DNA from: Linanthus parryae
Lineage: Eukaryota; Streptophyta; Magnoliopsida; Ericales; Polemoniaceae
Assembly (NCBI GenBank): GCA_023055425.1
Contig: JALGPY010000002.1
Span: 116,138,088 to 116,202,087 of the forward strand
Direction of reading: 5' to 3'
DNA length: 64,000 nt
Shown here: positions 37,050 through 48,479 of the stretch, piece by piece
Numbering within the stretch: the first letter of the stretch is position 1
Layout of the letters: every line of letters begins with the position of its first letter
Notes under the pieces: model-generated
Seen by the model: only the letters and a program-made list of their open reading frames with translations
Databases searched by the model: none
What the model was told of the DNA's origin: nothing
Made by a program: the position numbers and the translations under genes

Positions 37050-37418
37050 TCACTGCTTTACCCAACTGTTAGACCAAGTGTGGAATTTGGATTCATATTC
37101 AGGATCAACCATGTTAGGTGGTCTAACCCCTTTAGGAACCCAAATCTTCTTAACTTGTCCTTTGAGTTGAAAAGGGAAAGTGTTCCTCATTATGTGAGGG
37201 TCTCTTCTTCTGAAAGGACAAGTCATCTTAACATGACCAATTTTACAGCAGTAATGAAATTTAGGAGAAGTTTTGTTTCCAGCCTTCACAAATCTGGTAT
37301 TGTTCTTCCTTTGAAAATTTGGATTGAATCCAATACCAGCTTTGTGAACAAACTGTGAACTTCCTCCAAGAATCAGGTTCAACTTATGTTCTGATCCAGC
37401 AAGCTTGACTTTGACCAA
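37050..37418 (-). pseudogene. gag-pro linker with second zinc knuckle
   Basis: It reads FNPNFQRKNNTRFVKAGNKT, then FHYCCKIGHVKMTC, then IWVPKGVRPPNMVDPEYES. The first cysteine of the CCHC is phenylalanine, whereas the damaged copy at 549-590 keeps CHYC. A stop after SWVKQ precedes the protease frame. Confidence 0.75.
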
Positions 37419-37741
37419 TTCAGATTCTTGAAGTTTCTCACTAAGAGTAGTCTTTTATTTGTCTAATTCATCAATATGATGTCTTAGATTGACAAGGTTG
37501 TTACTCATTAAAGAGTTTTCAGTGACTACATCCTTGACTTGTGTTTTCAAGGCTTTGAACTGGTTTTCAAGGAATTGAAATGAATGTCAGTTTTCTTCTG
37601 AGAGATTTCAAGATTCTGATTTAGGCAAACAAGTTGTAAGTTCTCTTTTTCTTGCTGATGAACTTTTTCCTTCAAAAGTCTGATCTCTTTCATATAATCA
37701 TCCTCATTTAAAAGCATTGTTCTGAGATATTCTGAAAGAGC

Positions 37742-38951
37742 TTATTTTGGTTTTGAAATCAAATAGTTTACCATTACCTCAATGTTCTTCTCTGAGCTTT
37801 CATCATGCTTGGCCTTGAAGCATAGGTTGGCATGTTCTTCTTCAGATTCAGATTCACTAGAGCTATTTGAATCACTCCATGAAGCTATCATAGCTTTCTT
37901 TCTTCTGTCATGGTGTTTCTTTTGAAAGCTCTTGCTTTTCTTGTGTGGACAATGTCTTATCAAATGTCCTGCATCACCACATTCAAAGAAATTCATAAAT
38001 TTTGATTTATTTTGAGTAGAGGTCTTACCTTTGTAGTCCTTGCTACTGGATGGTCTATGCCTTTCTCTGTTGAAGTCTCTGTTTCCAATGTTTTTCTTCA
38101 TTTTGAGAATTCTTGTCAATGCTTTGGAAATTAGGGCAATTGGATCTTCATCATCACCATCCTCAGTTTCAAGACTTTGGTTTCTCTCTTTTCCTTGGCT
38201 TTGAGAGCAAATTTCTTGACACTTTCTGGTAGCTCTCCATCAACTTCATTCATAGATATTTCATGTGTCAGAAGCTTTCCTTGTAGGTTATCAAGTTGTA
38301 GAGTTGAGAAATTCATATCTTCTTCAATTGATGTGGTATTTGGTTCCCACTTTGCCTTTGGAAGACTTCTTAGAATCTTCCTCAAGTTTTCTTCATTGGA
38401 AAAATGTTTTCCAGTGAATCAAGGTTGTTAACAATGTCTGTGAACCTCTTGAACATGTATCTGATAGATTCATCTGCATTCATCTTAAACAGATCATATT
38501 GCCTGAGATAGATGTTGATCTTGGTTTGCTTCACTTGACTGGTTCCTTCAAAAGTAACCACAAGTTTATCCCAGATTTCTTTGGAAGTAGTGCACCCTGA
38601 AATCCTGTTGAATTCATCTGTACTCAAAGCACAATATAACATGTTAATAGCTTTGTAATTCTTAGAGTATTGCTCTAATTCAGAAGAGGAGAGTAAGTCT
38701 TCACATTTGGGAGTTCTAATCCCATCTTTCTCTGTGTATAAATTGTGAGGTCCATTTTGTATAATGGTCCAAAGCTCCATGTCTTGATCAATGATGAACA
38801 TTTTCATCAAAGCTTTCCAGTGAGCAAAATTTTCTCCACAAAATAGAGGAGGTCTGTTCGCAGCTCTTCTTGTGTAAAAGCCACCATCACATGCAGTACT
38901 CATGATCACAAGATGGTTAAATCTATATAGTGATACAAGCTCTGAGACCAA
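37742..38951 (-). pseudogene. gag of nested Sirevirus-like element
   Basis: Three frames make up Gag: 38951-38382 (RPPLFCGENFAHWKALMKMF, ISGCTTSKEIWDKLVVTFEG, YMFKRFTDIVNNLDSLE), 38385-38131 (MRKILRSLPKAKWEPNTTSI) and 38119-37742 (basic region, then FFECGDAGHLIRHC and an acidic serine-rich patch). The first knuckle cysteine is Phe here and Tyr in the copy at 1-2402. A one-base break lies near 38385 and a second near 38125. Gag is expected to start at the MSTACDGGF methionine (about 38900) rather than the upstream in-frame Met, which lies in the PBS region. Confidence 0.8.
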
Positions 38952-38952
38952 T
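38940..38952 (-). promoter_or_regulatory. primer binding site, initiator tRNA-Met
   Basis: Minus strand TTGGTCTCAGAGC; 11 of 12 bases fit TGGTATCAGAGC. It directly follows the 5' LTR. Confidence 0.75.
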
Positions 38953-40260
38953 TGAAAGTGTGAGTGTGCAGGTGTTAATGCAACTAAGATACTCTAGAGG
39001 GGGGGTTGAATAGAGTATGCCAACTTTTTGCAAAACTTGCTAGGAAGAGGAAACCTTGTGAAAACAGTAAAGTTAAAGGCCTTGAAAACAAGTTCAAGCC
39101 CTTTAAAGAAATATAGTTTGTATAAAGAAAGTAAGCCTTTTTCAACGCCTTGAAAACAAATTCAAACCCTTAAAAAATAGACAGTTGTGTGTGCTGCAAA
39201 TACTATGAAAAATAACGAACTATAAATGCAAGAGACAAGTGATTTATAGAGTTCAGTCCACTTGGACCTACGTCTCTACCTCAGGGATTAGATCGCTGTA
39301 GGATTTTCAACACAATTATTATTAATCAAAATCTAAGACCTAGAACTCAAGCACAGAGAGTTCCTTACTCAGTTACAGCTTGTGATTTTCCCTAACCTGT
39401 CTAGTACCTGCTCTAGCTAACTGATTAACTAAGAATTCTCTATTATTAAATTTTAACAATCCTTGAGAATGAATATAGAGATAATACAGAAATGATCTAC
39501 CAATGGAGTACAATACAGAAGAACACTTAGAGTGTTGAAAATGCCGTGAAGTATGCAGTGATCTTCTGTGAAATGGATTGGAAGAATAATGAACTTCTTT
39601 GATGCTTGTCAATCCAGAAATCTTTCTCTCTTTTTTCCCGTTTAGTTTTGTGTCTTGTTGCTTCAGAATTGAGCTCTATTTAAACTTCAAACAGCTCTGC
39701 AAATCTTCCCATATTTTCAGCAACAAACTTCCTATTTTGTAGGCAACAGAGTTTGACTTCTTTGACATCTTCTCCAACGGTTGGATGATCACAATCTTCA
39801 GAGATTTTTTTGTGATCTTTTGTTTAAACACCGTGAGAAGCTGTCATCCAAGTCTGATTGATCACAGGATCAAAGTGTCCAAATATTTCCAAATCTGCAC
39901 AAGTTCATTTTAGTAAACAATCCTGCAAAACTTGGAAATAAAATTTCCTGCAATATCAAAGTCAAACAGATGATATTCTATGTTCAAATGTGTTAGAATA
40001 ATTTGTCTTTCATCATCCAATAACAGTGAATCAAATATATGAAAGATAGAGAGGGAATCAAACTCAGAGAGCTTACAGAATACTCCCCCTGAGAATGTCC
40101 ACACAGGTTAAGAAGTTTCAAGGTTTTGAATCCAGTTTCATGGCCCTGAAAATAGCTAAACTATTTTCAAGCCTCTGAGAACTAATTCAAGGCTTTGAAA
40201 GCTGGTTCAAGGACTTGAAATAGCTGACATATTCCAAGCCTTGCACAACCTGATCTTACA
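38953..40260 (-). repeat. 5' LTR of nested Sirevirus-like element
   Basis: 1,308 bp with the same edges as the 3' LTR (TGAAAGTGTG...GATCTTACA). A TTTAAATAG box on the minus strand near 39675 could be its TATA element. Many TTCAAGG..TTGAA variants are present, most of them mutated relative to the 3' LTR. Confidence 0.9.
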
Positions 40261-40265
40261 CTATT
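40261..40265. repeat. target site duplication of nested Sirevirus-like element, right
   Basis: CTATT, identical to 31114-31118. Confidence 0.92.
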
Positions 40266-40920
40266 AGATATGGTTCGATTTATAATGTGTCAAACTGATC
40301 TTCCATTATCATTTTGGAGCTATGCTCTATTGATTGAAGCTTTCACCATTAACCGTGTTCCATCTAAGACATTCATGAAGACACCACATGAGATATAGAG
40401 TGGGAATCGTCCCACAGTGTTGTTCATGAAGATTTGATGCTGCGATGTCTATGTAAAACGTTTACAGTCAGACAAGCTAGGGCCTAAGTCGGACAAATTC
40501 AAGTTTGTGGGATACCCTCAGGAAACTAAGGGATATTATTTCTACAATCCAACTGAGAACAAAGTTTTTGTTGCTCGGTCCGGCGTGTTTCTATAAAGAG
40601 AGTTTGTCTCTATAGAAGCAAGTGGGAGGAATGTAGAACTTGAAGAAGTTCAAGAACCACAAAGCATTGATCCTACTATGGAACATGAACAGGAATCACA
40701 CGAAGTTGTGGAGCATCCTATTCAAGTAACACAAGAGCTTCGTAGATCTAGTAGAGCGCGCCCCTGAACCAGAGAGGTATGGACTTCTCGTGACTGAGTC
40801 TGGTGACACGATGCTCATAGATGATGAGCCTACTACCTATGAAGAGGTCGTAGAAGGGTTGGACTCTCAGAAGTGGCTTGAGGCCATGAGATCCGAGATG
40901 GAATCCATACATACCAACAA
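40266..40920 (+). pseudogene. family A integrase C-terminus, after the nested insertion
   Basis: It continues the interrupted frame: TDLPLSFWSYAL, INRVPSKTFMKTPHEI then a stop, DKLGPKSDKFKFVGYPQETK and YFYNPTENKVFVARSGVFL then a stop. A linker follows (LEEVQEPQSIDPTMEHEQES, RRSSRARP) and KWLEAMRSEMESIHTNKV leading to RT. At least four stops and one frameshift are present. Confidence 0.8.
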
Positions 40921-40930
40921 AGTATGAACT

Positions 40931-41613
40931 TTGGTGGAACCACCCGAAGGGGCTCGATCCATAGGGTGCAAGTGGGTCTTACTTGCTATTGCAGCATACT
41001 ACGACTATGATATTTGGCAGATGGATGTCAAAACAGCATTCCTGTATGGGAATCTTCTCAAAGATGTGTACATGACACAACCTGAGCGTTTTAAGATCCA
41101 AAGCAAGCCAAAAAAGTCTGTAAACTGCAACGATCCACTTATAGATTGAAGCAAGCTTCTAGGAGTTGGAATCGACGTTTTGATGAAGTAGTCAAAGAGT
41201 TTGGCTTCATCAGGAACGAAGATGAGTCTTGTGTCTACAAGAAGGTTAGTGGGAGCTCTATTTCTTTTCGGCTCTTGTATGTGGATGACATACTACTCAT
41301 TGGAAACGACATTCCCATGCTGCAATCTTTTAAAGATTGTCTAGGAAAGTGTTTCTCAATGAAAGACTTTGGAGAAGAAACTTATATACTCGGTATAAAG
41401 ATCTATAGAGATAGATCTAAAAGGATGATCGGCCTGAGTCAGAGTACATATATAGACAAGGTGCTGAAACGGTTCAGCATGCAAGATTCCAAGAAGGAAT
41501 TCTCGCCCATGTCGCATGGAATCACTCTTTCGAAGAGTGATGGTCCGTTCAAGATTGAGAAGGAACGCATGAGTAGGGTTCCCTATGCCTCAGCCATAGG
41601 ATCCATCATGTAA
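40931..41613 (+). pseudogene. family A reverse transcriptase with internal deletion
   Basis: GCKWVL jumps directly to LAIAAYYDYDIWQMDVKTAF, so about 50 residues of the fingers (the KARLVAKG..Q.EGIDY segment) are missing. A frameshift near 41146 precedes KQASRSWNRRFDEVVKEFGF and LLYVDDILLIGND, the catalytic motif. The frame ends after VPYASAIGSIM with a stop in place of the usual tyrosine. Confidence 0.85.
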
Positions 41614-42005
41614 GCCATGTTATGTACTAGACCAGATGTGTCATATGCATTGAGTATGACAAGCATATATCAGTCCAATCCAGGTGAGAGTCACTGGATT
41701 GCAGTCAAGAACATCCCAAAGTACTTGAGAAGAACTAAGAATGCGTTCTTGATATTTGGAGGTGAATAAGAGTTGTGTGTAAGGGGTTACATGGATGCAA
41801 GCTTCCAGACCGACAGAGATGATTTCAGATCACAGCTTGGGTTTGTGTTTTTCCTGAATGGAGCAGCGGTGAGCTGGAAGAGTTCCAAGCAAGAGACGGT
41901 GGCTGATTCTACAACAGAGGCTGAGTACATTGCTGCAAATGGCGCAGCAAAGGAAGCTGTTTGAATTAGGAAGTTCATCACTGAGCTTGGTGTGGTTATC
42001 CAATA
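41614..42005 (+). pseudogene. family A RNase H
   Basis: After stops at 41611 and 41767 it reads GYMDASFQTDRDDFRSQLGF and VSWKSSKQETVADSTTEAEY, with the acidic residues D, E present, then AAKEAV and a stop in place of Trp (TGG to TGA), and IRKFITELGV. Confidence 0.8.
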
Positions 42006-42250
42006 GAGTTCTATTGTGACAACACAAGAGCGATCGCGCAATCAAAGGAACCCAGGTCACATCATAAATCCAAGCACGTACTCAAGAAGTTTCATCTTAT
42101 TTGAGATAGTATCGAAAGATGAGACGTGCATATATGAAAGATTCCTACATATGAGAATCTGTCAAATCTACTTACAAAGTCTCTTGTTCAGAGCTAGCAT
42201 GAAGGGAACACTAGGAGCATTGGCATACGAGATGCAGCAGATTGGCTCTA

Positions 42251-42265
42251 GTGCAAGTGGGAGAC
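42251..42265 (+). promoter_or_regulatory. polypurine tract
   Basis: GTGCAAGTGGGAGAC directly before TGTTGGAATAGG of the 3' LTR. Confidence 0.85.
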
Positions 42266-43668
42266 TGTTGGAATAGGTGCCCTAGAAGCAATCTAGTTTA
42301 GCATGAACAATAAATTGGCTAGAACATTCATTGTATTATTTATTGGATATTTAATATAAATAAAGTCCTTAGATTTACAATTGTGTTGTTTATCTTAAAT
42401 ACCCCTAGTCCATTATAATGACTAAATGGGACAATCATCTATAGACTAGTATGGGGTTGGATTGATATGAAGATATCACGATCCAACACACGGGTATGCA
42501 TTAGGAGTAATGGCATAGTGGATTGACCCATCTACGAGAAGGCTACATACATGTTATGTAAAGTCACAAGTACTTCTCGTGGTGACAACGGTATTGTCAT
42601 CTTTAGATTTGAAGTCAATAGATCTTCTAGTTGTGGAATATTGTGTTTTGGTAGCGTCAAACGCTACACCGTGACTGGGTAGTCATAAAAGCGTGTATCG
42701 GATACAATAAGAAGCAAGATTAGATAGCGTAGTGATGTAGATAGAATTTTTCCCTCCCACATAGCGGGATAAAATATCCTAGGCCACTCGAGGGATAGTG
42801 CTTATAGAATGTCTGGCCAGACTCAAATAAATCAATATAGGATATTGGTGTTATTTGCACGAATAAGGCTATTCCCAGGATCGAGGAACTATGGATTGGA
42901 TATACGAGTGTGACTTTTATGTCTCGTGTCCAATCCGGATATTGAGACAAAGGGATGAGACAATACTTGCACAAGGTTTGTCATGATGACTATTTCTATT
43001 GGTTGGCTAGAATGGATGTCTTGCTAGAGGCCACTCCATATTAGTAAATAGTTACTACCAACTAAATTGAAACCTATGGGGTCACACGCCATATAGGATT
43101 GAACTAGACTTGAGAATTAATTAATATGGTTAATTAATTAGAAGGATCAAATCGCAACAACTTGCTAACTTAGCAGGACTAATATGCGAGTTGGACTAAT
43201 CCGAACTTGAGTAGGATTAGGAGAGGGCCTTTATGTAGTAACAAGGAGTTGTTGGACTATATAAAGGATGCTCCTAGCTTCCTTCCCTACAACTAATGCT
43301 CATAACATAAGTTGAGTAGGAGAGAAGCAAGGAGAGAGAGCAAGAAAGGAAGCTGCCGCCCCGTCTACCCGTCGGCCCCAACAAGGAGGCCGAGCCTCCT
43401 CTTTGGTGCTCCGTAGCGTGATTTCTTCTTCCTCTTTCATTCTTCCTAGCTATCACAAGGTGTTTGGAAGATCTAGATCTCAATCCTAGGCGTGGATCAA
43501 CCGTAGATACGTGATACTTTTCGCGTTTGAATTCATCAAAGGAGACCTCCAAGGTACATAACACGAATCATTTACCATCGTCATGATTTCTCTTCCTGTG
43601 ATCCTTGGAGGGTCTTGATCGGATAAATTTCTATTATTCCGCTGCGTGTCCATGATCAAAACCCTACA
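42266..43668 (+). repeat. family A 3' LTR
   Basis: 1,403 bp, TGTTGGAATAGGTGCCC...AACCCTACA, TATATAAA at 43258-43265. The spurious minus frame at 43274-43564 also occurs in the 5' LTR and is not a gene. Confidence 0.9.
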
Positions 43669-44450
43669 TCAACCACATATGTATGATTTTCCACTTTAAA
43701 TATGATTGTATCTAAGTGGATACAACAAACTCAAAGCGTGGTACCTTATGTTCAATGACATTGTGGTACCTTATGTGTTTCCTCACATCTTCACATCTAA
43801 CGTATTAAACTACGTTTTCAAGTTTTGCATACTGTATTATATTTTAATATTTTTGTAAGATAGTAAGACATTAAATATTACTACTATGTAGATACCTTTA
43901 TTATGCCCTCATTAAATTATGAGTCAAATGTAAAGGAGAAACAACCATATTCACATAGATTACATGCACATATTGGTTGTGAGCATCTAGATCACATGAA
44001 AGAGCCTACAGATAATAATGTAAACATGATAGAGAATATCTAAAATTATCACTTCAATATGAAATATTTTACTTATTCCCTTGGTGCAGAAGTTCAATTT
44101 AAAAAAAAAATATGTTATGACACAATTTGTGCAACTTCGACAATGTGAACTCATGTTAACTACATATTTTACACGTATGTTCGTCATAAAAAAGTCAAAT
44201 TAATTCAATCCCAACATAGCTCAATCTTAGTAACATGATTTGTTTTGAAACTAAGAAGTGAAATGTGAATCACCTAATACGTAAATCATAATTGAATTAA
44301 ACCCTAAAGCGCATACCCTAAACCTTATCTAGATAAAAAAAATTAAAGCACCTAAACTATATGTGGATAAAATCATCAATCACCCAAACCCGATAACCAC
44401 CTTCGATAGAAATACTAAGCGTCTAGAATGGGAGTATAAGCATCTTTCTC
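43669..44450. other. AT-rich flank, no gene seen
   Basis: Contains a variant of the phrase found at 26165-26220 (taccttatgttcaatgacat), partly duplicated in tandem (ggtacctt twice within 45 bp). No domain. Confidence 0.5.
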
Positions 44451-46340
44451 TATGAGTTGTCTTTTCGTATACAAAAAGTATCATCCCCCAATAATGGGTA
44501 GTGAAACCACCACCATTGATGATAGTTGGGTTCCCCAATCAGTCATCATTTCAATTTCAATTTTGAAACTCTCTGACATCAATCTCATCTCATATCTCAA
44601 CCTTCCCTATGTATCTATCATCTCAATCTTCCCATGTCTCATCCTCTTTCATCCTCTCTTCATCTTCTGAACTCCATTGATTCCATTAATCAACCAATGT
44701 CTCCTTCAAAATCATAATGCAGGTGTGTGATGAACTGAATAAGTTAGTTACATAGAAAATCGATAAAATTCCAGAAGGCATGGAAGAAATTGGGCCACTC
44801 TCAGAAAATACATAGGTTACTCTGGGGACCACTGAAGTCACAACGAATAAGAAAATGTGCCACTTCCTAGAAAAAATTCAACTGCGATGACCACAAAACC
44901 AAATAACAAAGAAGAAACTTCAATGAGTATTAAAGAACATGCAGATGAAAACCTAAGAACCAAAGAAACTATGCTTGCTTCTGAAGAGATTGAAATATCG
45001 TTGGAATGAACTTATTTGGTTACAGAAAAAATTGATGAAACCCGGAAGACTATCGGTTCACTAGCTACATGAATTCCAACTTTTGAAATTGCTTTGTGCA
45101 TTTTTAACTGAACCTGCTTTGTGTATTTTTGAAGGATTGAGCCTCACCTATGATCATTTATCACCAGATTTAGGGATTGAAGAAGGTAGGGAAAATAAGG
45201 ACACAAATTTAGGGACCGTAGAAGGTGGGAATGAAGGTTCTGAGAAGGAGAAATCACAGGAAGTTCATAAGGAATACCCAACCGCATTCCAAAAATCCAA
45301 AAAGAAAATTATAGAAGGGATTTAGAAAATCCCTAGACTGAAGAGAAGGATGGACTTCAACAAAGAACAAGTCAAAGGAAAGAAACAACAAAAAAAAGGA
45401 ACCCCAACCAACCAAAGTAAGAGGAGAGAAGAAAGCAACAAAAAAAACATTGAGGAAGAGAAAGGAAAGAGAACCAAGACCACATGAGGAAATTGACCAC
45501 GCTGAAGAAGTGGCTCTGGAAACGTTTATGTGAGCTCCTAGTCAAATTTAGGCATGTTCATAGCCTTGTATGCAAGAAGTTTTAAGTGTTTTACCATTGA
45601 TTTGTTAAATCAATCCACTTGGTTGTAGTTTCTTTACACATTAACTTTTTTGGAATTTCATGTCTTGTATGCTAATACGTTTTCATATTTTACCTTGAGG
45701 TAGTAATATCTATCTATCTATTTGTAGTTTCTATCCATATTATCTTTCGGGAAATTTTTGTCTTGTATGATATAACCTCTTCATAATTGACCATATATTT
45801 TGAGATTTTATCGTGTTTATTTGTTCAGCAAACAGTTTACTATATGAATTAAACAGTGTTCTAAAAGTTTTAAGATGATTTCTTTTTATTTTAAGTATTA
45901 TCTTAATTACATTTCCTCCAAGTGCATTCACACTCTGCAAATTTTTTTGTGTTTCTTTTTGGCTGGATATTATGTACGAATTGAACTTATACTTTATCAA
46001 TTTTTTGTGTGCAGTGGGAGTAGGAAATGCAATTACAAATTGCGAAAGGATGGGAAGCCAAACAAGAGTCAAACGAATTCCATGGATCGATAATGGAATG
46101 AAATTGATGATTTTGCAAAGCAAATGTGGATGGAAGAGTCTGAAAGAAAATGCAAGAGGATGAAGAATCCTCGGATACAGAAAGCGGTCATAACTTCAGG
46201 GTGGAACCAAGATCAACTTCAAAACAAAGTGAAAGTGAGGAAATTGAGGATGATGAGGGTGAAAATATTAATGAAGCAACAGCTGCACAAGAAGAAACAT
46301 CTACTGGAGCTAGTAGAGAATACATCCGGTATCTGTGATT
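44451..46340 (+). pseudogene. charged low-complexity exon-like region upstream of the Ulp1-like gene
   Basis: Short plus-strand pieces encode Glu/Lys-rich peptides: SIKEHADENLRTKETMLASE near 44920, GREN..DTNLGTVEGGNEGS and KEKSQEVHKEYPTAFQKSKK at 45083-45325, and DEESSDTESGHN and SEEIEDDEGENINEATAA at 46150-46338. They are separated by stops and T-rich intron-like DNA with ..GCAG ends. Disordered acidic/basic linkers like these precede the peptidase in many plant Ulp1-type genes. A single gene model cannot be drawn. Confidence 0.4.
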
Positions 46341-46641
46341 TCCATAACCTATATTGGTTTTAGTTTACTGTACAACTTCATTATCAGCACGTCTACATTT
46401 CTATCTGTTACTTATAGACTTTTTTCTTGCTATGAGTTTGTTAATTGTATATTTATTCATTTAATCAAAATTAAATTCTACCCCAAATCTATTTTTTATA
46501 CATTCTTTCAAACATATGTCTTTGTTTGTTGTTATTTTTACATACAGCATAATTTTTTTGTCTGTTCGTTTTAGTTTTCAATTTGTTGGTTATACACTAT
46601 TTCCTGGTTTTGAACTTTTTTAACACTCTCTGGAGTGTAGG

Positions 46642-47730
46642 ATGGAGAGGATGAACTACTGTGAGAAGGTTGAGGGGATTGATTCAATTACCAACGACAT
46701 AATAGATACAATCACGGAATATTTTTTTTCAATGACTGATGACAAGATGGAATTTTACATCAAAGCTGCAGCTCTGGAGAGGAAGAGAAGAAAGATTTTT
46801 ACAGGAGCAAGGCCTTCTGCAAAGAAAGCCAAAGAGGGTTTTGAAAAATTCCAAAGTTGAGGAAAGGGTGAAAGAGAGAGAAAATGTGGAGAAATTCGGT
46901 CAAAAAGGGTGGGAGAAAGGAGAGGTGGAAAAGTTACATGTCCCTTCCCTGGATCAAAGATATGTACAAGGATATGACTAATGAGCATAAGGATTGGATT
47001 TCAAAGATAGGATTGCAAGGGAATAGAGCATATGGACATTGTGAAAATACCGGAAAAGTACAATGCTTTCATCTGCGATGCCTACGATTGTGCCACGCAA
47101 GCAGTCTCTGCACATGGTCGGGAGTACACATTCACAGATGAAACAGTTGGTCGGTTGCTTGAGGTGAGAACCATAGGGAAAATTCTTGAAGCAGAGGACT
47201 CTAACATGATTTCGAAGAAACCGGCCCGTGAGTCTTACTTCAAGGTGGTATGCACTGGTGTCAATAGTTACGGTCCGTGGTTCAAGAAACTAGAGAATCA
47301 ACATGTCACTTATGAGTGGAAGAGGAGGGAAGTGGTCTTCTTTTGACATGATTTGGGATTCCCAACACTAGAAAAATATTTCGAAACACACTTGTTCAGT
47401 ATGTCATCTATCTTATGAGGCTAGAAAATGTTAATTGGGCATGTACTCGGTTGCAGTTCTTGAAAGCTCAGCACACCACAGTGAAATTGAAGGAGACCAT
47501 CCGAGGGGCTAGTTGTATGTTAATTCCAATGTTAATTGTTTGTTTTACTTTACTATCTGCATGTTTATAAATTATATCCAGATGTCTAAGAAGTTTATAT
47601 CTATATTTACAAATGGTGTACTTGGAGAAATTTGTTCCTAAGCACCACAACCACCCAAAGGGATGCCCAGACGTTAATGCAAGTCCTAGATTGTTATTTT
47701 GGGTCACTAACAACCTGCTCTCAAGATGAA
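46642..47730 (+). pseudogene. N-terminal domain pieces of a Ulp1-like gene
   Basis: Plus-strand segments: ITDTITEYFF-like helix and LERKRRKIFTGARPSAKKAK at 46642-46860; WKSYMSLPWIKDMYKDMTNE near 46930; IPEKYNAFICDAYDCATQAV and EYTFTDETVGRLLEVRTIGK at 47032-47346; RLENVNWACTRLQFLKAQHT near 47415; and MVYLEKFVPKHHNHPKGCPD at 47613-47728. This order is like the conserved N-terminal part of plant transposon-associated Ulp1 family genes. Frames shift between pieces and the gaps resemble introns. Identification rests on resemblance to that general architecture, not on a catalytic motif. Confidence 0.45.
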
Positions 47731-48479
47731 AATTTGTACAGAAATACAAGAACACAGTAAGAATCTGGTTGCTAATATTATTTTTCTATTTAATTTAGAT
47801 TTCTATCCGTAATTGTTATTTCGTTCCTGTGCTTGCACACTGCAGCTAGAGTTCCTTCCACTCCCCCAATAGCAGATCAAGTAACACTTGATTTAGGAAA
47901 ATAAATGAATGGGATGAGTTGATTATGATGGTGAACGCACAAATCGGAAGGGTTGTTACAGAGGTCGTAGAGAGGGTATTTCATTAGAAAATGGGTAACA
48001 GTCAGGAAATACAAGAACCTAGAGAAGATGAAATTTTTGGTGAAGAAAAGGAACAAGAATCTGAGGGCAATGCAGATGAGGGCGGACCAAAAGAATATTA
48101 GGGAAATGTTGAAATTCAGATAAAATAGCAACATCTGCAACATTTTCAATGATTTTCAACCCTTTACAAACTTTTTTGTCTATTATGTTGATGTTTTCTT
48201 ACAGACTGTTTATATATTCTAATTGTTTTTTATGTGACTGCAGGAAGCATCAAATAAGCTTCCACACAAGTCTCCAATTCAATTATCTTACTCCCATCAG
48301 GCCTGATCATGCATCACCAAAGCTTGAAGCTTCCCCACCCATCAGGCATGCTCGTAGATAACTTAAGGTTGCTGCTTTGCCCATGAAAAAAAATTGTCAT
48401 TCCACTGAATAGAGGATGGATAGGGAGACAGGGAGGGATTGTCAGGGGGCCATAGATAACCTCACAAAGAGTAAGGACG

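Larger units (their letters stand above)
31119..40260 (-). mobile_element. complete Sirevirus-like copia element nested in family A
   Basis: 9,142 bp on the minus strand: 5' LTR 38953-40260, PBS 38940-38952, gag, protease, integrase, RT/RNase H, an extra reading frame, PPT, 3' LTR 31119-32406. Flanked by perfect CTATT duplications, and the interrupted integrase of the host element resumes exactly at 40261. A size near 9 kb, LTRs of 1.3 kb, a DSGCSRHM protease, two zinc knuckles and sequence downstream of RNase H support the Sirevirus lineage (inferred). The polyprotein has only a few frameshifts and one or two stops, so it is the youngest-looking element here. Confidence 0.93.
26257..43668 (+). 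mobile_element. copia family A element, complete but degenerate, with nested insertion
   Basis: Two LTRs of about 1.4 kb in the same orientation, a PBS, gag, protease, integrase, RT, RNase H and a PPT lie in order on the plus strand. Flanks are TGAAC (26252-26256) and TCAAC (43669-43673), a target duplication with one mismatch. A 9,142-bp Sirevirus-like element plus a 5-bp duplication interrupts the integrase at 31119-40260; without them the element is about 8.3 kb. Stops, frameshifts and an RT deletion make it non-functional. Its closest relative in the window is at 59007-64000. Confidence 0.9.
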
